Part shown: positions 8,534 through 20,596 of the stretch, piece after piece
Position numbering within the stretch: the stretch's first letter is position 1
Layout of the letters: every line of letters starts with the position of its first letter
Assembly: GCA_027574665.1 (NCBI GenBank)
Contig: CM050648.1
Location: forward strand, 143,034,175 to 143,098,174
DNA: 64,000 bases
From: Rhynochetos jubatus
Taxonomy: Eukaryota > Chordata > Aves > Eurypygiformes > Rhynochetidae
Reading direction: 5' to 3'
Made by a program: the position numbers and the translations under genes
The notes under the pieces: model-generated
What the model was told of the DNA's origin: nothing
Seen by the model: the letters and a program-made list of their open reading frames with translations, nothing else
Databases searched by the model: none

Positions 8534-10021
8534 ATGGCTGCCCCAAAAATCCTCACCATGCTGCAAACCATCCTACAAAATGTGCAGATGGTTGGGGAGG
8601 AGCTGGATGAGGCCACGCACAAGTGCATGCAGCAGCATGCGGAGCAGCTGGGCCAGGAGATGACTCGGCTGCTGCACGAGCTGGAGCAGAGCGGCTTTGC
8701 CTGGCGTGCCCTGCTCTTTGCTCCCTTGCAGCACTGGCAGTTCTGGACGGTTGCTGGAGTCCTGCTCCTGCTCTTCGGGCTCTGCTGGTGGCTCAGGAGA
8801 AGAAGCTATGAGCCAGACAGAAGGAGGGCAGAGCAAAGCTGCAGCAGCAACACACAAGAGGAGGTTGAAGTACATGAAGTAGATTCTGAGGATGCTCTGG
8901 GCAGGAGTTTTGCAAAGCGCATCCCGTGGCCAGTGCAGAACCTGGCCTACAGGAGCCGGGTGATGGAGGAGCTGGCAGGCGACCTCCTCCGTGTCTTCCA
9001 CATGTATTTCTCTGGCAGTTTCTTCCCGGTGCTGCAGCCTGTCATCAGGGTGGGCAGCACCTTCGAAGGCTGGAGTCCCCGTGAGGAGGATGCTCGCTAC
9101 CGCCTGCTCCTGCCCCTGCAGCCCCCCCGCGGGCACGCCTTCCGCCTGGAGCTGGGCACTGCGGGGGAGATGCCCGCAAAGGACTCCCGTGTCCGTGTGG
9201 CGCTGGAGTGCATCTGCAGGAGGCCGGAGCTGGTGGATGACACGCTGTGCTTCCTCCACCACCCCGAGGAAGAGCTGAGGGAAAATCAGGCTCCCAGCCT
9301 CCTACACACCCTCTGCACTGGCTCCTACCTGGATGCGCAGAAAACTGCCCGCTGGTTCCAGGACACTGTGAGGTCAGCCTGGGGGGTGGTGCCTCTGTCG
9401 CGTCTCTACAAAATGAACCTGCTGCCCTCCAGCCGCTCCTGCAAGATGCAGCTGATAAGCACCTCCGGCAGAAGCCTCTTCGCTGAGATAATATTCGGGG
9501 TACAGCTAGGCGTCTCGGACATCTTCCTCAGCAGCCAGCCTGCAGAGCCCGGCTTGATCCCAAGCACAAGGTGGCCGCAGAGCTGTGTCGTGGCAGAGGC
9601 AAAGTTCTTCAGGGTGATGGCCAGGCAGGCCCCACGTGACAGCTTCCACCTCAAATGCCTGCAGATCTGCGCCCGCATCCTGGAGGGCACAGCCTTTTCC
9701 ACCTACACCTTCAAGACGGCTGTGATGCACCTCCTGACCACCACACCCCTGTCAGACTGGCGCCGGAGGCATTTCATGCTGCGGCTGGAGGATATCATGC
9801 GGTACCTGGACGACTGCCTGAAGGAGAAACGCCTCAACCACTTCTTCTTTGGCAATGAGCATGTGCCCGAGGAGATAATCTTGCCCCCGGCCTTCCCAAC
9901 GGCCGAACCGCCCAACCTCTTCCAGCACCTGGCGCAGGATCCGGCTGCCCACGCCAGGGCGATGACGGAGTTCGATGAGCTGCAAAACCGGCTCACGAGC
10001 CTGCTGTTCTATGGACGCTGA
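8534..10021 (+). CDS. ITPRIPL1: ITPRIPL1-like protein, copy 3
   Basis: Encodes the majority protein. Its 3' UTR alone has CTCATGACAG (about 10190) where others have CTCGTGACAG. Confidence 0.88.
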   Translation: MAAPKILTMLQTILQNVQMVGEELDEATHKCMQQHAEQLGQEMTRLLHELEQSGFAWRALLFAPLQHWQFWTVAGVLLLLFGLCWWLRRRSYEPDRRRAEQSCSSNTQEEVEVHEVDSEDALGRSFAKRIPWPVQNLAYRSRVMEELAGDLLRVFHMYFSGSFFPVLQPVIRVGSTFEGWSPREEDARYRLLLPLQPPRGHAFRLELGTAGEMPAKDSRVRVALECICRRPELVDDTLCFLHHPEEELRENQAPSLLHTLCTGSYLDAQKTARWFQDTVRSAWGVVPLSRLYKMNLLPSSRSCKMQLISTSGRSLFAEIIFGVQLGVSDIFLSSQPAEPGLIPSTRWPQSCVVAEAKFFRVMARQAPRDSFHLKCLQICARILEGTAFSTYTFKTAVMHLLTTTPLSDWRRRHFMLRLEDIMRYLDDCLKEKRLNHFFFGNEHVPEEIILPPAFPTAEPPNLFQHLAQDPAAHARAMTEFDELQNRLTSLLFYGR

Positions 10022-10622
10022 AAGGGGTCTTCACGCCCAGAGCTGGCGCCGCAGAACCGAGCACGCAGGATACAGAGAAGACACTGCTCACGCAGCAGCG
10101 GGAATTGCTGCCACACCTTTCCTCCACAGCAAACGCACCCTGTGGGGAGTGGGACACGATGCAGCTGAAGAGTCTGTTGCGAGGAGGCTCATGACAGAGA
10201 AACCTGTTACCACCTGGACAGCCACCTCCCGCTCCCCTTCCATTCCGCCGGGAGTTCTACTCCAGGCAAAGTCGACCATAAATGTTGTGTTTGAACAAAT
10301 GCTGCGCCTGTGAGTGTCCGTGCATCCCTTTGTCGGGGACCGCGGGCATAGGCCGCTGACTCCTCAGCTGCCGCAGAGTCCGGGCGCATTTTGCGGAAGA
10401 GCTGACGTGGCGGCTCTGGTTTCACTGGTTCTGTAACTAAGGCTCCCCCGCCCGTGCGTGCTCCTGCGTTGGGGCAGTCGGAATCATTTGTCACCCTCCA
10501 CAGCTGTGCACGTTGCCCGTGTGCCGAAGGGCGCCTGAAGCATCTTCCTTGGGAACCATACGCAAACCGAGCCCCAGCGCGAGAGCACAGCGCCGGCTCC
10601 TACCAGTAGGAGTGTTTGTACC

Positions 10623-11182
10623 GATGCAAGGCCTCTTCCAGTTTCTGATGCTGGGCCTGTGTTCCCAGCTTTCTCGCTACAAGGAGCTGGGAGGGGGCAC
10701 AGTGCGGACAGCTGACCCAAAGTGGCCAAAGGGGTACTTCGTTCCATAAAAACGTCACGCTCAGGATATACGCTGGGGGTGGGCCAGGGAGCCGTGGTGG
10801 TTGGTTGGTTTTCTTGTTCGTGCTCTCGCTCGTGGGGCTCGCTCGGACTCTGGTACGATCTGCCTCAGGCTCTCGCTCTCTGGCTCTGACTACTCGGGAC
10901 CTGGCTGGGCATCGGTCTGCGGGTGGTGAGCAGCTGTATCGTGTGTTTTGTTTTCCGCCGCTTTCATTACATGCTCTGAGTAGCAGTGGTAGCATTAGTT
11001 TAATGACATTGTTATTTTTATTAATATCACTGCTTCACCCATTTAGGTTCAATTATACGATTGTTCTTATCTCGACCCCTGAGTTTCCTTGCCTTTTCCT
11101 CCCGTTCTTCTCCACCAGGCGACGGGGAAGGTGAGTGAGTGGCTGCGTGGTGTTTGCTTGCTGGCTGGGGTTAAAACGGCAA
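10623..11182 (+). mobile_element. Decayed ERV LTR, unit 3
   Basis: GGATATA form, with GATCTGCCTC near 10858 and a private CCCATTTAGG near 11038. AACGGC at the 3' end is shared only with unit 8. Confidence 0.74.
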
Positions 11183-11210
11183 CACCAGCATGGCTGGTCA
11201 AACTAAAGCG

Positions 11211-11377
11211 TAATCTGGCCCGTGGACTTCCACACGGCCAAACCACTCAACCTCTTCCAGCACGTGGCACCGGATCCCGCCGCCCACGCCGAGGCACTGC
11301 ACGACGTTGTACAGCTGTGAGGTCGCTCAGCAGTCTGCTGATCTGCGGACGCTGAAAGGTCTTCAGGCACAGAGCTG
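11211..11377 (+). pseudogene. ITPRIPL1-like 3' relic, unit 3
   Basis: G at 11306, as in unit 2. Confidence 0.78.
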
Positions 11378-12179
11378 TGTTTGTGAGGCTCACGGCTGAC
11401 GGCAGACGACAACTTCACACCACAGGGAAAGAGAGTGGAGACTATGGCGGCCACAAAGGAGATTTTCACGCTGCTTTCTCTTCCCACTGCCACGACGGTG
11501 GTGGTGAACTCAGAGGGGCCGAGAAGCTCCCTGGCCGCTCCGGCTGGGCCGGGACCAAGCGAGAGGCACTGCGGATGTGCCTGCCTGTGCTCAGCGGGGC
11601 CCCGGTGGAGAACCTGCCGCTCCCAGACGCTCCCCAGGGAGTTACTGCTGCACGACGGGACATGCTGGACACGGAGAAGACAGTGCTCTGTCGGCAGTGG
11701 GAGCTGCCCACTGGGACAACTCCCCCCGCACCCCGTCATCACCCCTGGGAAACGTCTCTTTGGAAGCAACGTCCTCCGGCACTAGCACAGCAGGGACAGA
11801 GATCCTGCCATGCAGAGGGCCCATCCTGCCACCAGGATATACACCGTCACCCACCCGGCGCAGCCATGAAGGCACCAAGAGCACAAACGCGAGCTCAGAG
11901 GTCAGCACCAAGGGAGCTGATCCCATCTCACAGGACGGGATCTCAAAGAGGAAAGCACCCACGGGACATGTCACCCAATCTGGCGTTTGGAAAGGGTTGG
12001 GTGGGGCTTCTGTCTGTTCTGAAAAGACAGGCCCTGGCAGCCCTGTCCTGCCGGGTGGGTCCGTACCTTGGGGGTGTCAGGGCTTTGGCTGCCTGGACCA
12101 GCTGTGGGTCGCTGGGCCTGTGTGGGGCCGAAGGCCGGGGCTGGTTGGCGGGCGTGCCTGTGATGCGCTCTGGCGCCTG

Positions 12180-12263
12180 TGACATCACTGAGACGAGTCA
12201 CAATGGGGGGAGGTATAAAGGGCAGCAGCGGGCAGTGCTGCCCCAGTACGGCCTAGGCCAGCG
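12180..12263 (+). promoter_or_regulatory. Core promoter and exon 1, copy 4
   Basis: Majority promoter sequence. Confidence 0.75.
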
Positions 12264-12554
12264 GTGAGTGCGCACGCGGAGGGAGGCTGGGCTGGATAGG
12301 GCCGGGGCAGAAATGCGGGGTCCCGGGGCTGGGTTCTCTCCCTGCATCCAGGGCCCAGCCGCTCGTGGCAGCGGCTCAGGCAGGGCACGGTGCTGCTGCT
12401 GATGGGCCTGGGAGCAGGGCTTGCTGCCTCCCAGCTGCCTCACCCCCTCTCCTACCTGCCCCCAGCTCCCTGCGGCTCCATTCCCACTCCCCCCGCTGCC
12501 AGCTCCCTCCCTTCCATCCCCACTGAACCCCTTCTCTCCCTCCTCCTGCAGGCT

Positions 12555-14042
12555 ATGGCTGCCCCAAAAATCCTCACCATGCTGCAAACCATCCTACAAA
12601 ATGTGCAGATGGTTGGGGAGGAGCTGGATGAGGCCACGCACAAGTGCATGCAGCAGCATGCGGAGCAGCTGGGCCAGGAGATGACTCGGCTGCTGCACGA
12701 GCTGGAGCAGAGCGGCTTTGCCTGGCGTGCCCTGCTCTTTGCTCCCTTGCAGCACTGGCAGTTCTGGACGGTTGCTGGAGTCCTGCTCCTGCTCTTCGGG
12801 CTCTGCTGGTGGCTCAGGAGAAGAAGCTATGAGCCAGACAGAAGGAGGGCAGAGCAAAGCTGCAGCAGCAACACACAAGAGGAGGTTGAAGTACATGAAG
12901 TAGATTCTGAGGATGCTCTGGGCAGGAGTTTTGCAAAGCGCATCCCGTGGCCAGTGCAGAACCTGGCCTACAGGAGCCGGGTGATGGAGGAGCTGGCAGG
13001 CGACCTCCTCCGTGTCTTCCACATGTATTTCTCTGGCAGTTTCTTCCCGGTGCTGCAGCCTGTCATCAGGGTGGGCAGCACCTTCGAAGGCTGGAGTCCC
13101 CGTGAGGAGGATGCTCGCTACCGCCTGCTCCTGCCCCTGCAGCCCCCCCGCGGGCACGCCTTCCGCCTGGAGCTGGGCACTGCGGGGGAGATGCCCGCAA
13201 AGGACTCCCGTGTCCGTGTGGCGCTGGAGTGCATCTGCAGGAGGCCGGAGCTGGTGGATGACACGCTGTGCTTCCTCCACCACCCCGAGGAAGAGCTGAG
13301 GGAAAATCAGGCTCCCAGCCTCCTACACACCCTCTGCACTGGCTCCTACCTGGATGCGCAGAAAACTGCCCGCTGGTTCCAGGACACTGTGAGGTCAGCC
13401 TGGGGGGTGGTGCCTCTGTCGCGTCTCTACAAAATGAACCTGCTGCCCTCCAGCCGCTCCTGCAAGATGCAGCTGATAAGCACCTCCGGCAGAAGCCTCT
13501 TCGCTGAGATAATATTCGGGGTACAGCTAGGCGTCTCGGACATCTTCCTCAGCAGCCAGCCTGCAGAGCCCGGCTTGATCCCAAGCACAAGGTGGCCGCA
13601 GAGCTGTGTCGTGGCAGAGGCAAAGTTCTTCAGGGTGATGGCCAGGCAGGCCCCACGTGACAGCTTCCACCTCAAATGCCTGCAGATCTGCGCCCGCATC
13701 CTGGAGGGCACAGCCTTTTCCACCTACACCTTCAAGACGGCTGTGATGCACCTCCTGACCACCACACCCCTGTCAGACTGGCGCCGGAGGCATTTCATGC
13801 TGCGGCTGGAGGATATCATGCGGTACCTGGACGACTGCCTGAAGGAGAAACGCCTCAACCACTTCTTCTTTGGCAATGAGCATGTGCCCGAGGAGATAAT
13901 CTTGCCCCCGGCCTTCCCAACGGCCGAACCGCCCAACCTCTTCCAGCACCTGGCGCAGGATCCGGCTGCCCACGCCAGGGCGATGACGGAGTTCGATGAG
14001 CTGCAAAACCGGCTCACGAGCCTGCTGTTCTATGGACGCTGA
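12555..14042 (+). CDS. ITPRIPL1: ITPRIPL1-like protein, copy 4
   Basis: Encodes the majority protein; no private coding change seen. Confidence 0.88.
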   Translation: MAAPKILTMLQTILQNVQMVGEELDEATHKCMQQHAEQLGQEMTRLLHELEQSGFAWRALLFAPLQHWQFWTVAGVLLLLFGLCWWLRRRSYEPDRRRAEQSCSSNTQEEVEVHEVDSEDALGRSFAKRIPWPVQNLAYRSRVMEELAGDLLRVFHMYFSGSFFPVLQPVIRVGSTFEGWSPREEDARYRLLLPLQPPRGHAFRLELGTAGEMPAKDSRVRVALECICRRPELVDDTLCFLHHPEEELRENQAPSLLHTLCTGSYLDAQKTARWFQDTVRSAWGVVPLSRLYKMNLLPSSRSCKMQLISTSGRSLFAEIIFGVQLGVSDIFLSSQPAEPGLIPSTRWPQSCVVAEAKFFRVMARQAPRDSFHLKCLQICARILEGTAFSTYTFKTAVMHLLTTTPLSDWRRRHFMLRLEDIMRYLDDCLKEKRLNHFFFGNEHVPEEIILPPAFPTAEPPNLFQHLAQDPAAHARAMTEFDELQNRLTSLLFYGR

Positions 14043-14643
14043 AAGGGGTCTTCACGCCCAGAGCTGGCGCCGCAGAACCGAGCACGCAGGATACAGAGAA
14101 GACACTGCTCACGCAGCAGCGGGAATTGCTGCCACACCTTTCCTCCACAGCAAACGCACCCTGTGGGGAGTGGGACACGATGCAGCTGAAGAGTCTGTTG
14201 CGAGGAGGCTCGTGACAGAGAAACCTGTTACCACCTGGACAGCCACCTCCCGCTCCCCTTCCATTCCGCCGGGAGTTCTACTCCAGGCAAAGTCGACCAT
14301 AAATGTTGTGTTTGAACAAATGCTGCGCCTGTGAGTGTCCGTGCATCCCTTTGTCGGGGACCGCGGGCATAGGCCGCTGACTCCTCAGCTGCCGCAGAGT
14401 CCGGGCGCATTTTGCGGAAGAGCTGACGTGGCGGCTCTGGTTTCACTGGTTCTGTAACTAAGGCTCCCCCGCCCGTGCGTGCTCCTGCGTTGGGGCAGTC
14501 GGAATCATTTGTCACCCTCCACAGCTGTGCACGTTGCCCGTGTGCCGAAGGGCGCCTGAAGCATCTTCCTTGGGAACCATACGCAAACCGAGCCCCAGCG
14601 CGAGAGCACAGCGCCGGCTCCTACCAGTAGGAGTGTTTGTACC

Positions 14644-15203
14644 GATGCAAGGCCTCTTCCAGTTTCTGATGCTGGGCCTGTGTTCCCAGCTTTCTCGCTA
14701 CAAGGAGCTGGGAGGGGGCACAGTGCGGACAGCTGACCCAAAGTGGCCAAAGGGGTACTTCGTTCCATAAAAACGTCACGCTCAGTACATACGCTGGGGG
14801 TGGGCCAGGGAGCCATGGTGGTTGGTTGGTTTTCTTGTTCGTGCTCTCGCTCGTGGGGCTCGCTCGGACTCTGGTACGATCCGTCTCAGGCTCTCGCTCT
14901 CTGGCTCTGACTACTCGGGACCTGGCTGGGCATCGGTCTGCGGGTGGTGAGCAGCTGTATCGTGTGTTTTGTTTTCCGCCGCTTTCATTACATGCTCTGA
15001 GTAGCAGTGGTAGCATTAGTTTAATGACATTGTTATTTTTATTAATATCACTGCTTCACCCGTTTAGGTTCAATTATACGATTGTTCTTATCTCGACCCC
15101 TGAGTTTCCTTGTCTTTTCCTCCCGTTCTTCTCCACCAGGCGACGGGGAAGGTGAGTGAGTGGCTGCGTGGTGTTTGCTTGCTGGCTGGGGTTAAAAGGG
15201 CAA
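14644..15203 (+). mobile_element. Decayed ERV LTR, unit 4
   Basis: GTACATA form, like units 1 and 2. Confidence 0.74.
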
Positions 15204-15231
15204 CACCAGCATGGCTGGTCAAACTAAAGCG

Positions 15232-15398
15232 TAATCTGGCCCGTGGACTTCCACACGGCCAAACCACTCAACCTCTTCCAGCACGTGGCACCGGATCCCG
15301 CCGCCCACGCCGAGGCACTGCACGACATTGTACAGCTGTGAGGTCGCTCAGCAGTCTGCTGATCTGCGGACGCTGAAAGGTCTTCAGGCACAGAGCTG
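15232..15398 (+). pseudogene. ITPRIPL1-like 3' relic, unit 4
   Basis: Majority form of the relic (GACATTG). Confidence 0.78.
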
Positions 15399-16200
15399 TG
15401 TTTGTGAGGCTCACGGCTGACGGCAGACGACAACTTCACACCACAGGGAAAGAGAGTGGAGACTATGGCGGCCACAAAGGAGATTTTCACGCTGCTTTCT
15501 CTTCCCACTGCCACGACGGTGGTGGTGAACTCAGAGGGGCCGAGAAGCTCCCTGGCCGCTCCGGCTGGGCCGGGACCAAGCGAGAGGCACTGCGGATGTG
15601 CCTGCCTGTGCTCAGCGGGGCCCCGGTGGAGAACCTGCCGCTCCCAGACGCTCCCCAGGGAGTTACTGCTGCACGACGGGACATGCTGGACACGGAGAAG
15701 ACAGTGCTCTGTCGGCAGTGGGAGCTGCCCACTGGGACAACTCCCCCCGCACCCCGTCATCACCCCTGGGAAACGTCTCTTTGGAAGCAACGTCCTCCGG
15801 CACTAGCACAGCAGGGACAGAGATCCTGCCATGCAGAGGGCCCATCCTGCCACCAGGATATACACCGTCACCCACCCGGCGCAGCCATGAAGGCACCAAG
15901 AGCACAAACGCGAGCTCAGAGGTCAGCACCAAGGGAGCTGATCCCATCTCACAGGACGGGATGTCAAAGAGGAAAGCACCCACGGGACATGTCACCCAAT
16001 CTGGCGTTTGGAAAGGGTTGGGTGGGGCTTCTGTCTGTTCTGAAAAGACAGGCCCTGGCAGCCCTGTCCTGCCGGGTGGGTCCGTACCTTGGGGGTGTCA
16101 GGGCTTTGGCTGCCTGGACCAGCTGTGGGTCGCTGGGCCTGTGTGGGGCCGAAGGCCGGGGCTGGTTGGCGGGCGTGCCTGTGATGCGCTCTGGCGCCTG

Positions 16201-16284
16201 TGACATCACTGAGACGAGTCACAATGGGGGGAGGTATAAAGGGCAGCAGCGGGCAGTGCTGCCCCAGTACGGCCTAGGCCAGCG
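16201..16284 (+). promoter_or_regulatory. Core promoter and exon 1, copy 5
   Basis: Majority promoter sequence. Confidence 0.75.
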
Positions 16285-16575
16285 GTGAGTGCGCACGCGG
16301 AGGGAGGCTGGGCTGGATAGGGCCGGGGCAGAAATGCGGGGTCCCGGGGCTGGGTTCTCTCCCTGCATCCAGGGCCCAGCCGCTCGTGGCAGCGGCTCAG
16401 GCAGGGCACGGTGCTGCTGCTGATGGGCCTGGGAGCAGGGCTTGCTGCCTCCCAGCTGCCTCACCCCCTCTCCTACCTGCCCCCAGCTCCCTGCGGCTCC
16501 ATTCCCACTCCCCCCGCTGCCAGCTCCCTCCCTTCCATCCCCACTGAACCCCTTCTCTCCCTCCTCCTGCAGGCT

Positions 16576-18063
16576 ATGGCTGCCCCAAAAATCCTCACCA
16601 TGCTGCAAACCATCCTACAAAATGTGCAGATGGTTGGGGAGGAGCTGGATGAGGCCACGCACAAGTGCATGCAGCAGCATGCGGAGCAGCTGGGCCAGGA
16701 GATGACTCGGCTGCTGCACGAGCTGGAGCAGAGCGGCTTTGCCTGGCGTGCCCTGCTCTTTGCTCCCTTGCAGCACTGGCAGTTCTGGACGGTTGCTGGA
16801 GTCCTGCTCCTGCTCTTCGGGCTCTGCTGGTGGCTCAGGAGAAGAAGCTATGAGCCAGACAGAAGGAGGGCAGAGCAAAGCTGCAGCAGCAACACACAAG
16901 AGGAGGTTGAAGTACATGAAGTAGATTCTGAGGATGCTCTGGGCAGGAGTTTTGCAAAGCGCATCCCGTGGCCAGTGCAGAACCTGGCCTACAGGAGCCG
17001 GGTGATGGAGGAGCTGGCAGGCGACCTCCTCCGTGTCTTCCACATGTATTTCTCTGGCAGTTTCTTCCCGGTGCTGCAGCCTGTCATCAGGGTGGGCAGC
17101 ACCTTCGAAGGCTGGAGTCCCCGTGAGGAGGATGCTCGCTACCGCCTGCTCCTGCCCCTGCAGCCCCCCCGCGGGCACGCCTTCCGCCTGGAGCTGGGCA
17201 CTGCGGGGGAGATGCCCGCAAAGGACTCCCGTGTCCGTGTGGCGCTGGAGTGCATCTGCAGGAGGCCGGAGCTGGTGGATGACACGCTGTGCTTCCTCCA
17301 CCACCCCGAGGAAGAGCTGAGGGAAAATCAGGCTCCCAGCCTCCTACACACCCTCTGCACTGGCTCCTACCTGGATGCGCAGAAAACTGCCCGCTGGTTC
17401 CAGGACACTGTGAGGTCAGCCTGGGGGGTGGTGCCTCTGTCGCGTCTCTACAAAATGAACCTGCTGCCCTCCAGCCGCTCCTGCAAGATGCAGCTGATAA
17501 GCACCTCCGGCAGAAGCCTCTTCGCTGAGATAATATTCGGGGTACAGCTAGGCGTCTCGGACATCTTCCTCAGCAGCCAGCCTGCAGAGCCCGGCTTGAT
17601 CCCAAGCACAAGGTGGCCGCAGAGCTGTGTCGTGGCAGAGGCAAAGTTCTTCAGGGTGATGGCCAGGCAGGCCCCACGTGACAGCTTCCACCTCAAATGC
17701 CTGCAGATCTGCGCCCGCATCCTGGAGGGCACAGCCTTTTCCACCTACACCTTCAAGACGGCTGTGATGCACCTCCTGACCACCACACCCCTGTCAGACT
17801 GGCGCCGGAGGCATTTCATGCTGCGGCTGGAGGATATCATGCGGTACCTGGACGACTGCCTGAAGGAGAAACGCCTCAACCACTTCTTCTTTGGCAATGA
17901 GCATGTGCCCGAGGAGATAATCTTGCCCCCGGCCTTCCCAACGGCCGAACCGCCCAACCTCTTCCAGCACCTGGCGCAGGATCCGGCTGCCCACGCCAGG
18001 GCGATGACGGAGTTCGATGAGCTGCAAAACCGGCTCACGAGCCTGCTGTTCTATGGACGCTGA
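16576..18063 (+). CDS. ITPRIPL1: ITPRIPL1-like protein, copy 5
   Basis: Encodes the majority protein. The spacer after it has a private GAGCACCAAC near 19921. Confidence 0.88.
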   Translation: MAAPKILTMLQTILQNVQMVGEELDEATHKCMQQHAEQLGQEMTRLLHELEQSGFAWRALLFAPLQHWQFWTVAGVLLLLFGLCWWLRRRSYEPDRRRAEQSCSSNTQEEVEVHEVDSEDALGRSFAKRIPWPVQNLAYRSRVMEELAGDLLRVFHMYFSGSFFPVLQPVIRVGSTFEGWSPREEDARYRLLLPLQPPRGHAFRLELGTAGEMPAKDSRVRVALECICRRPELVDDTLCFLHHPEEELRENQAPSLLHTLCTGSYLDAQKTARWFQDTVRSAWGVVPLSRLYKMNLLPSSRSCKMQLISTSGRSLFAEIIFGVQLGVSDIFLSSQPAEPGLIPSTRWPQSCVVAEAKFFRVMARQAPRDSFHLKCLQICARILEGTAFSTYTFKTAVMHLLTTTPLSDWRRRHFMLRLEDIMRYLDDCLKEKRLNHFFFGNEHVPEEIILPPAFPTAEPPNLFQHLAQDPAAHARAMTEFDELQNRLTSLLFYGR

Positions 18064-18664
18064 AAGGGGTCTTCACGCCCAGAGCTGGCGCCGCAGAACC
18101 GAGCACGCAGGATACAGAGAAGACACTGCTCACGCAGCAGCGGGAATTGCTGCCACACCTTTCCTCCACAGCAAACGCACCCTGTGGGGAGTGGGACACG
18201 ATGCAGCTGAAGAGTCTGTTGCGAGGAGGCTCGTGACAGAGAAACCTGTTACCACCTGGACAGCCACCTCCCGCTCCCCTTCCATTCCGCCGGGAGTTCT
18301 ACTCCAGGCAAAGTCGACCATAAATGTTGTGTTTGAACAAATGCTGCGCCTGTGAGTGTCCGTGCATCCCTTTGTCGGGGACCGCGGGCATAGGCCGCTG
18401 ACTCCTCAGCTGCCGCAGAGTCCGGGCGCATTTTGCGGAAGAGCTGACGTGGCGGCTCTGGTTTCACTGGTTCTGTAACTAAGGCTCCCCCGCCCGTGCG
18501 TGCTCCTGCGTTGGGGCAGTCGGAATCATTTGTCACCCTCCACAGCTGTGCACGTTGCCCGTGTGCCGAAGGGCGCCTGAAGCATCTTCCTTGGGAACCA
18601 TACGCAAACCGAGCCCCAGCGCGAGAGCACAGCGCCGGCTCCTACCAGTAGGAGTGTTTGTACC

Positions 18665-19224
18665 GATGCAAGGCCTCTTCCAGTTTCTGATGCTGGGCCT
18701 GTGTTCCCAGCTTTCTCGCTACAAGGAGCTGGGAGGGGGCACAGTGCGGACAGCTGACCCAAAGTGGCCAAAGGGGTACTTCGTTCCATAAAAACGTCAC
18801 GCTCAGTACATACGCTGGGGGTGGGCCAGGGAGCCGTGGTGGTTGGTTGGTTTTCTTGTTCGTGCTCTCGCTCGTGGGGCTCGCTCGGACTCTGGTACGA
18901 TCCGTCTCAGGCTCTCGCTCTCTGGCTCTGACTACTCGGGACCTGGCTGGGCATCGGTCTGCGGGTGGTGAGCAGCTGTATCGTGTGTTTTGTTTTCCGC
19001 CGCTTTCATTACATGCTCTGAGTAGCAGTGGTAGCATTAGTTTAATGACATTGTTATTTTTATTAATATCACTGCTTCACCCGTTTAGGTTCAATTATAC
19101 GATTGTTCTTATCTCGACCCCTGAGTTTCCTTGCCTTTTCCTCCCGTTCTTCTCCACCAGGCGACGGGGAAGGTGAGTGAGTGGCTGCGTGGTGTTTGCT
19201 TGCTGGCTGGGGTTAAAAGGGCAA
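18665..19224 (+). mobile_element. Decayed ERV LTR, unit 5
   Basis: Mosaic: GTACATA at the TATA position as in unit 1, but GAGCCGTGG and CTTGCCTTTT as in units 6-8. Confidence 0.74.
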
Positions 19225-19252
19225 CACCAGCATGGCTGGTCAAACTAAAGCG

Positions 19253-19419
19253 TAATCTGGCCCGTGGACTTCCACACGGCCAAACCACTCAACCTCTTCC
19301 AGCACGTGGCACCGGATCCCGCCGCCCACGCCGAGGCACTGCACGACATTGTACAGCTGTGAGGTCGCTCAGCAGTCTGCTGATCTGCGGACGCTGAAAG
19401 GTCTTCAGGCACAGAGCTG
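19253..19419 (+). pseudogene. ITPRIPL1-like 3' relic, unit 5
   Basis: Majority form. Confidence 0.78.
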
Positions 19420-20221
19420 TGTTTGTGAGGCTCACGGCTGACGGCAGACGACAACTTCACACCACAGGGAAAGAGAGTGGAGACTATGGCGGCCACAAAG
19501 GAGATTTTCACGCTGCTTTCTCTTCCCACTGCCACGACGGTGGTGGTGAACTCAGAGGGGCCGAGAAGCTCCCTGGCCGCTCCGGCTGGGCCGGGACCAA
19601 GCGAGAGGCACTGCGGATGTGCCTGCCTGTGCTCAGCGGGGCCCCGGTGGAGAACCTGCCGCTCCCAGACGCTCCCCAGGGAGTTACTGCTGCACGACGG
19701 GACATGCTGGACACGGAGAAGACAGTGCTCTGTCGGCAGTGGGAGCTGCCCACTGGGACAACTCCCCCCGCACCCCGTCATCACCCCTGGGAAACGTCTC
19801 TTTGGAAGCAACGTCCTCCGGCACTAGCACAGCAGGGACAGAGATCCTGCCATGCAGAGGGCCCATCCTGCCACCAGGATATACACCGTCACCCACCCGG
19901 CGCAGCCATGAAGGCACCAAGAGCACCAACGCGAGCTCAGAGGTCAGCACCAAGGGAGCTGATCCCATCTCACAGGACGGGATGTCAAAGAGGAAAGCAC
20001 CCACGGGACATGTCACCCAATCTGGCGTTTGGAAAGGGTTGGGTGGGGCTTCTGTCTGTTCTGAAAAGACAGGCCCTGGCAGCCCTGTCCTGCCGGGTGG
20101 GTCCGTACCTTGGGGGTGTCAGGGCTTTGGCTGCCTGGACCAGCTGTGGGTCGCTGGGCCTGTGTGGGGCCGAAGGCCGGGGCTGGTTGGCGGGCGTGCC
20201 TGTGATGCGCTCTGGCGCCTG

Positions 20222-20305
20222 TGACATCACTGAGACGAGTCACAATGGGGGGAGGTATAAAGGGCAGCAGCGGGCAGTGCTGCCCCAGTACGGCCTAGGC
20301 CAGCG
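20222..20305 (+). promoter_or_regulatory. Core promoter and exon 1, copy 6
   Basis: Majority promoter sequence. Confidence 0.75.
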
Positions 20306-20596
20306 GTGAGTGCGCACGCGGAGGGAGGCTGGGCTGGATAGGGCCGGGGCAGAAATGCGGGGTCCCGGGGCTGGGTTCTCTCCCTGCATCCAGGGCCCAG
20401 CCGCTCGTGGCAGCGGCTCAGGCAGGGCACGGTGCTGCTGCTGATGGGCCTGGGAGCAGGGCTTGCTGCCTCCCAGCTGCCTCACCCCCTCTCCTACCTG
20501 CCCCCAGCTCCCTGCGGCTCCATTCCCACTCCCCCCGCTGCCAGCTCCCTCCCTTCCATCCCCACTGAACCCCTTCTCTCCCTCCTCCTGCAGGCT

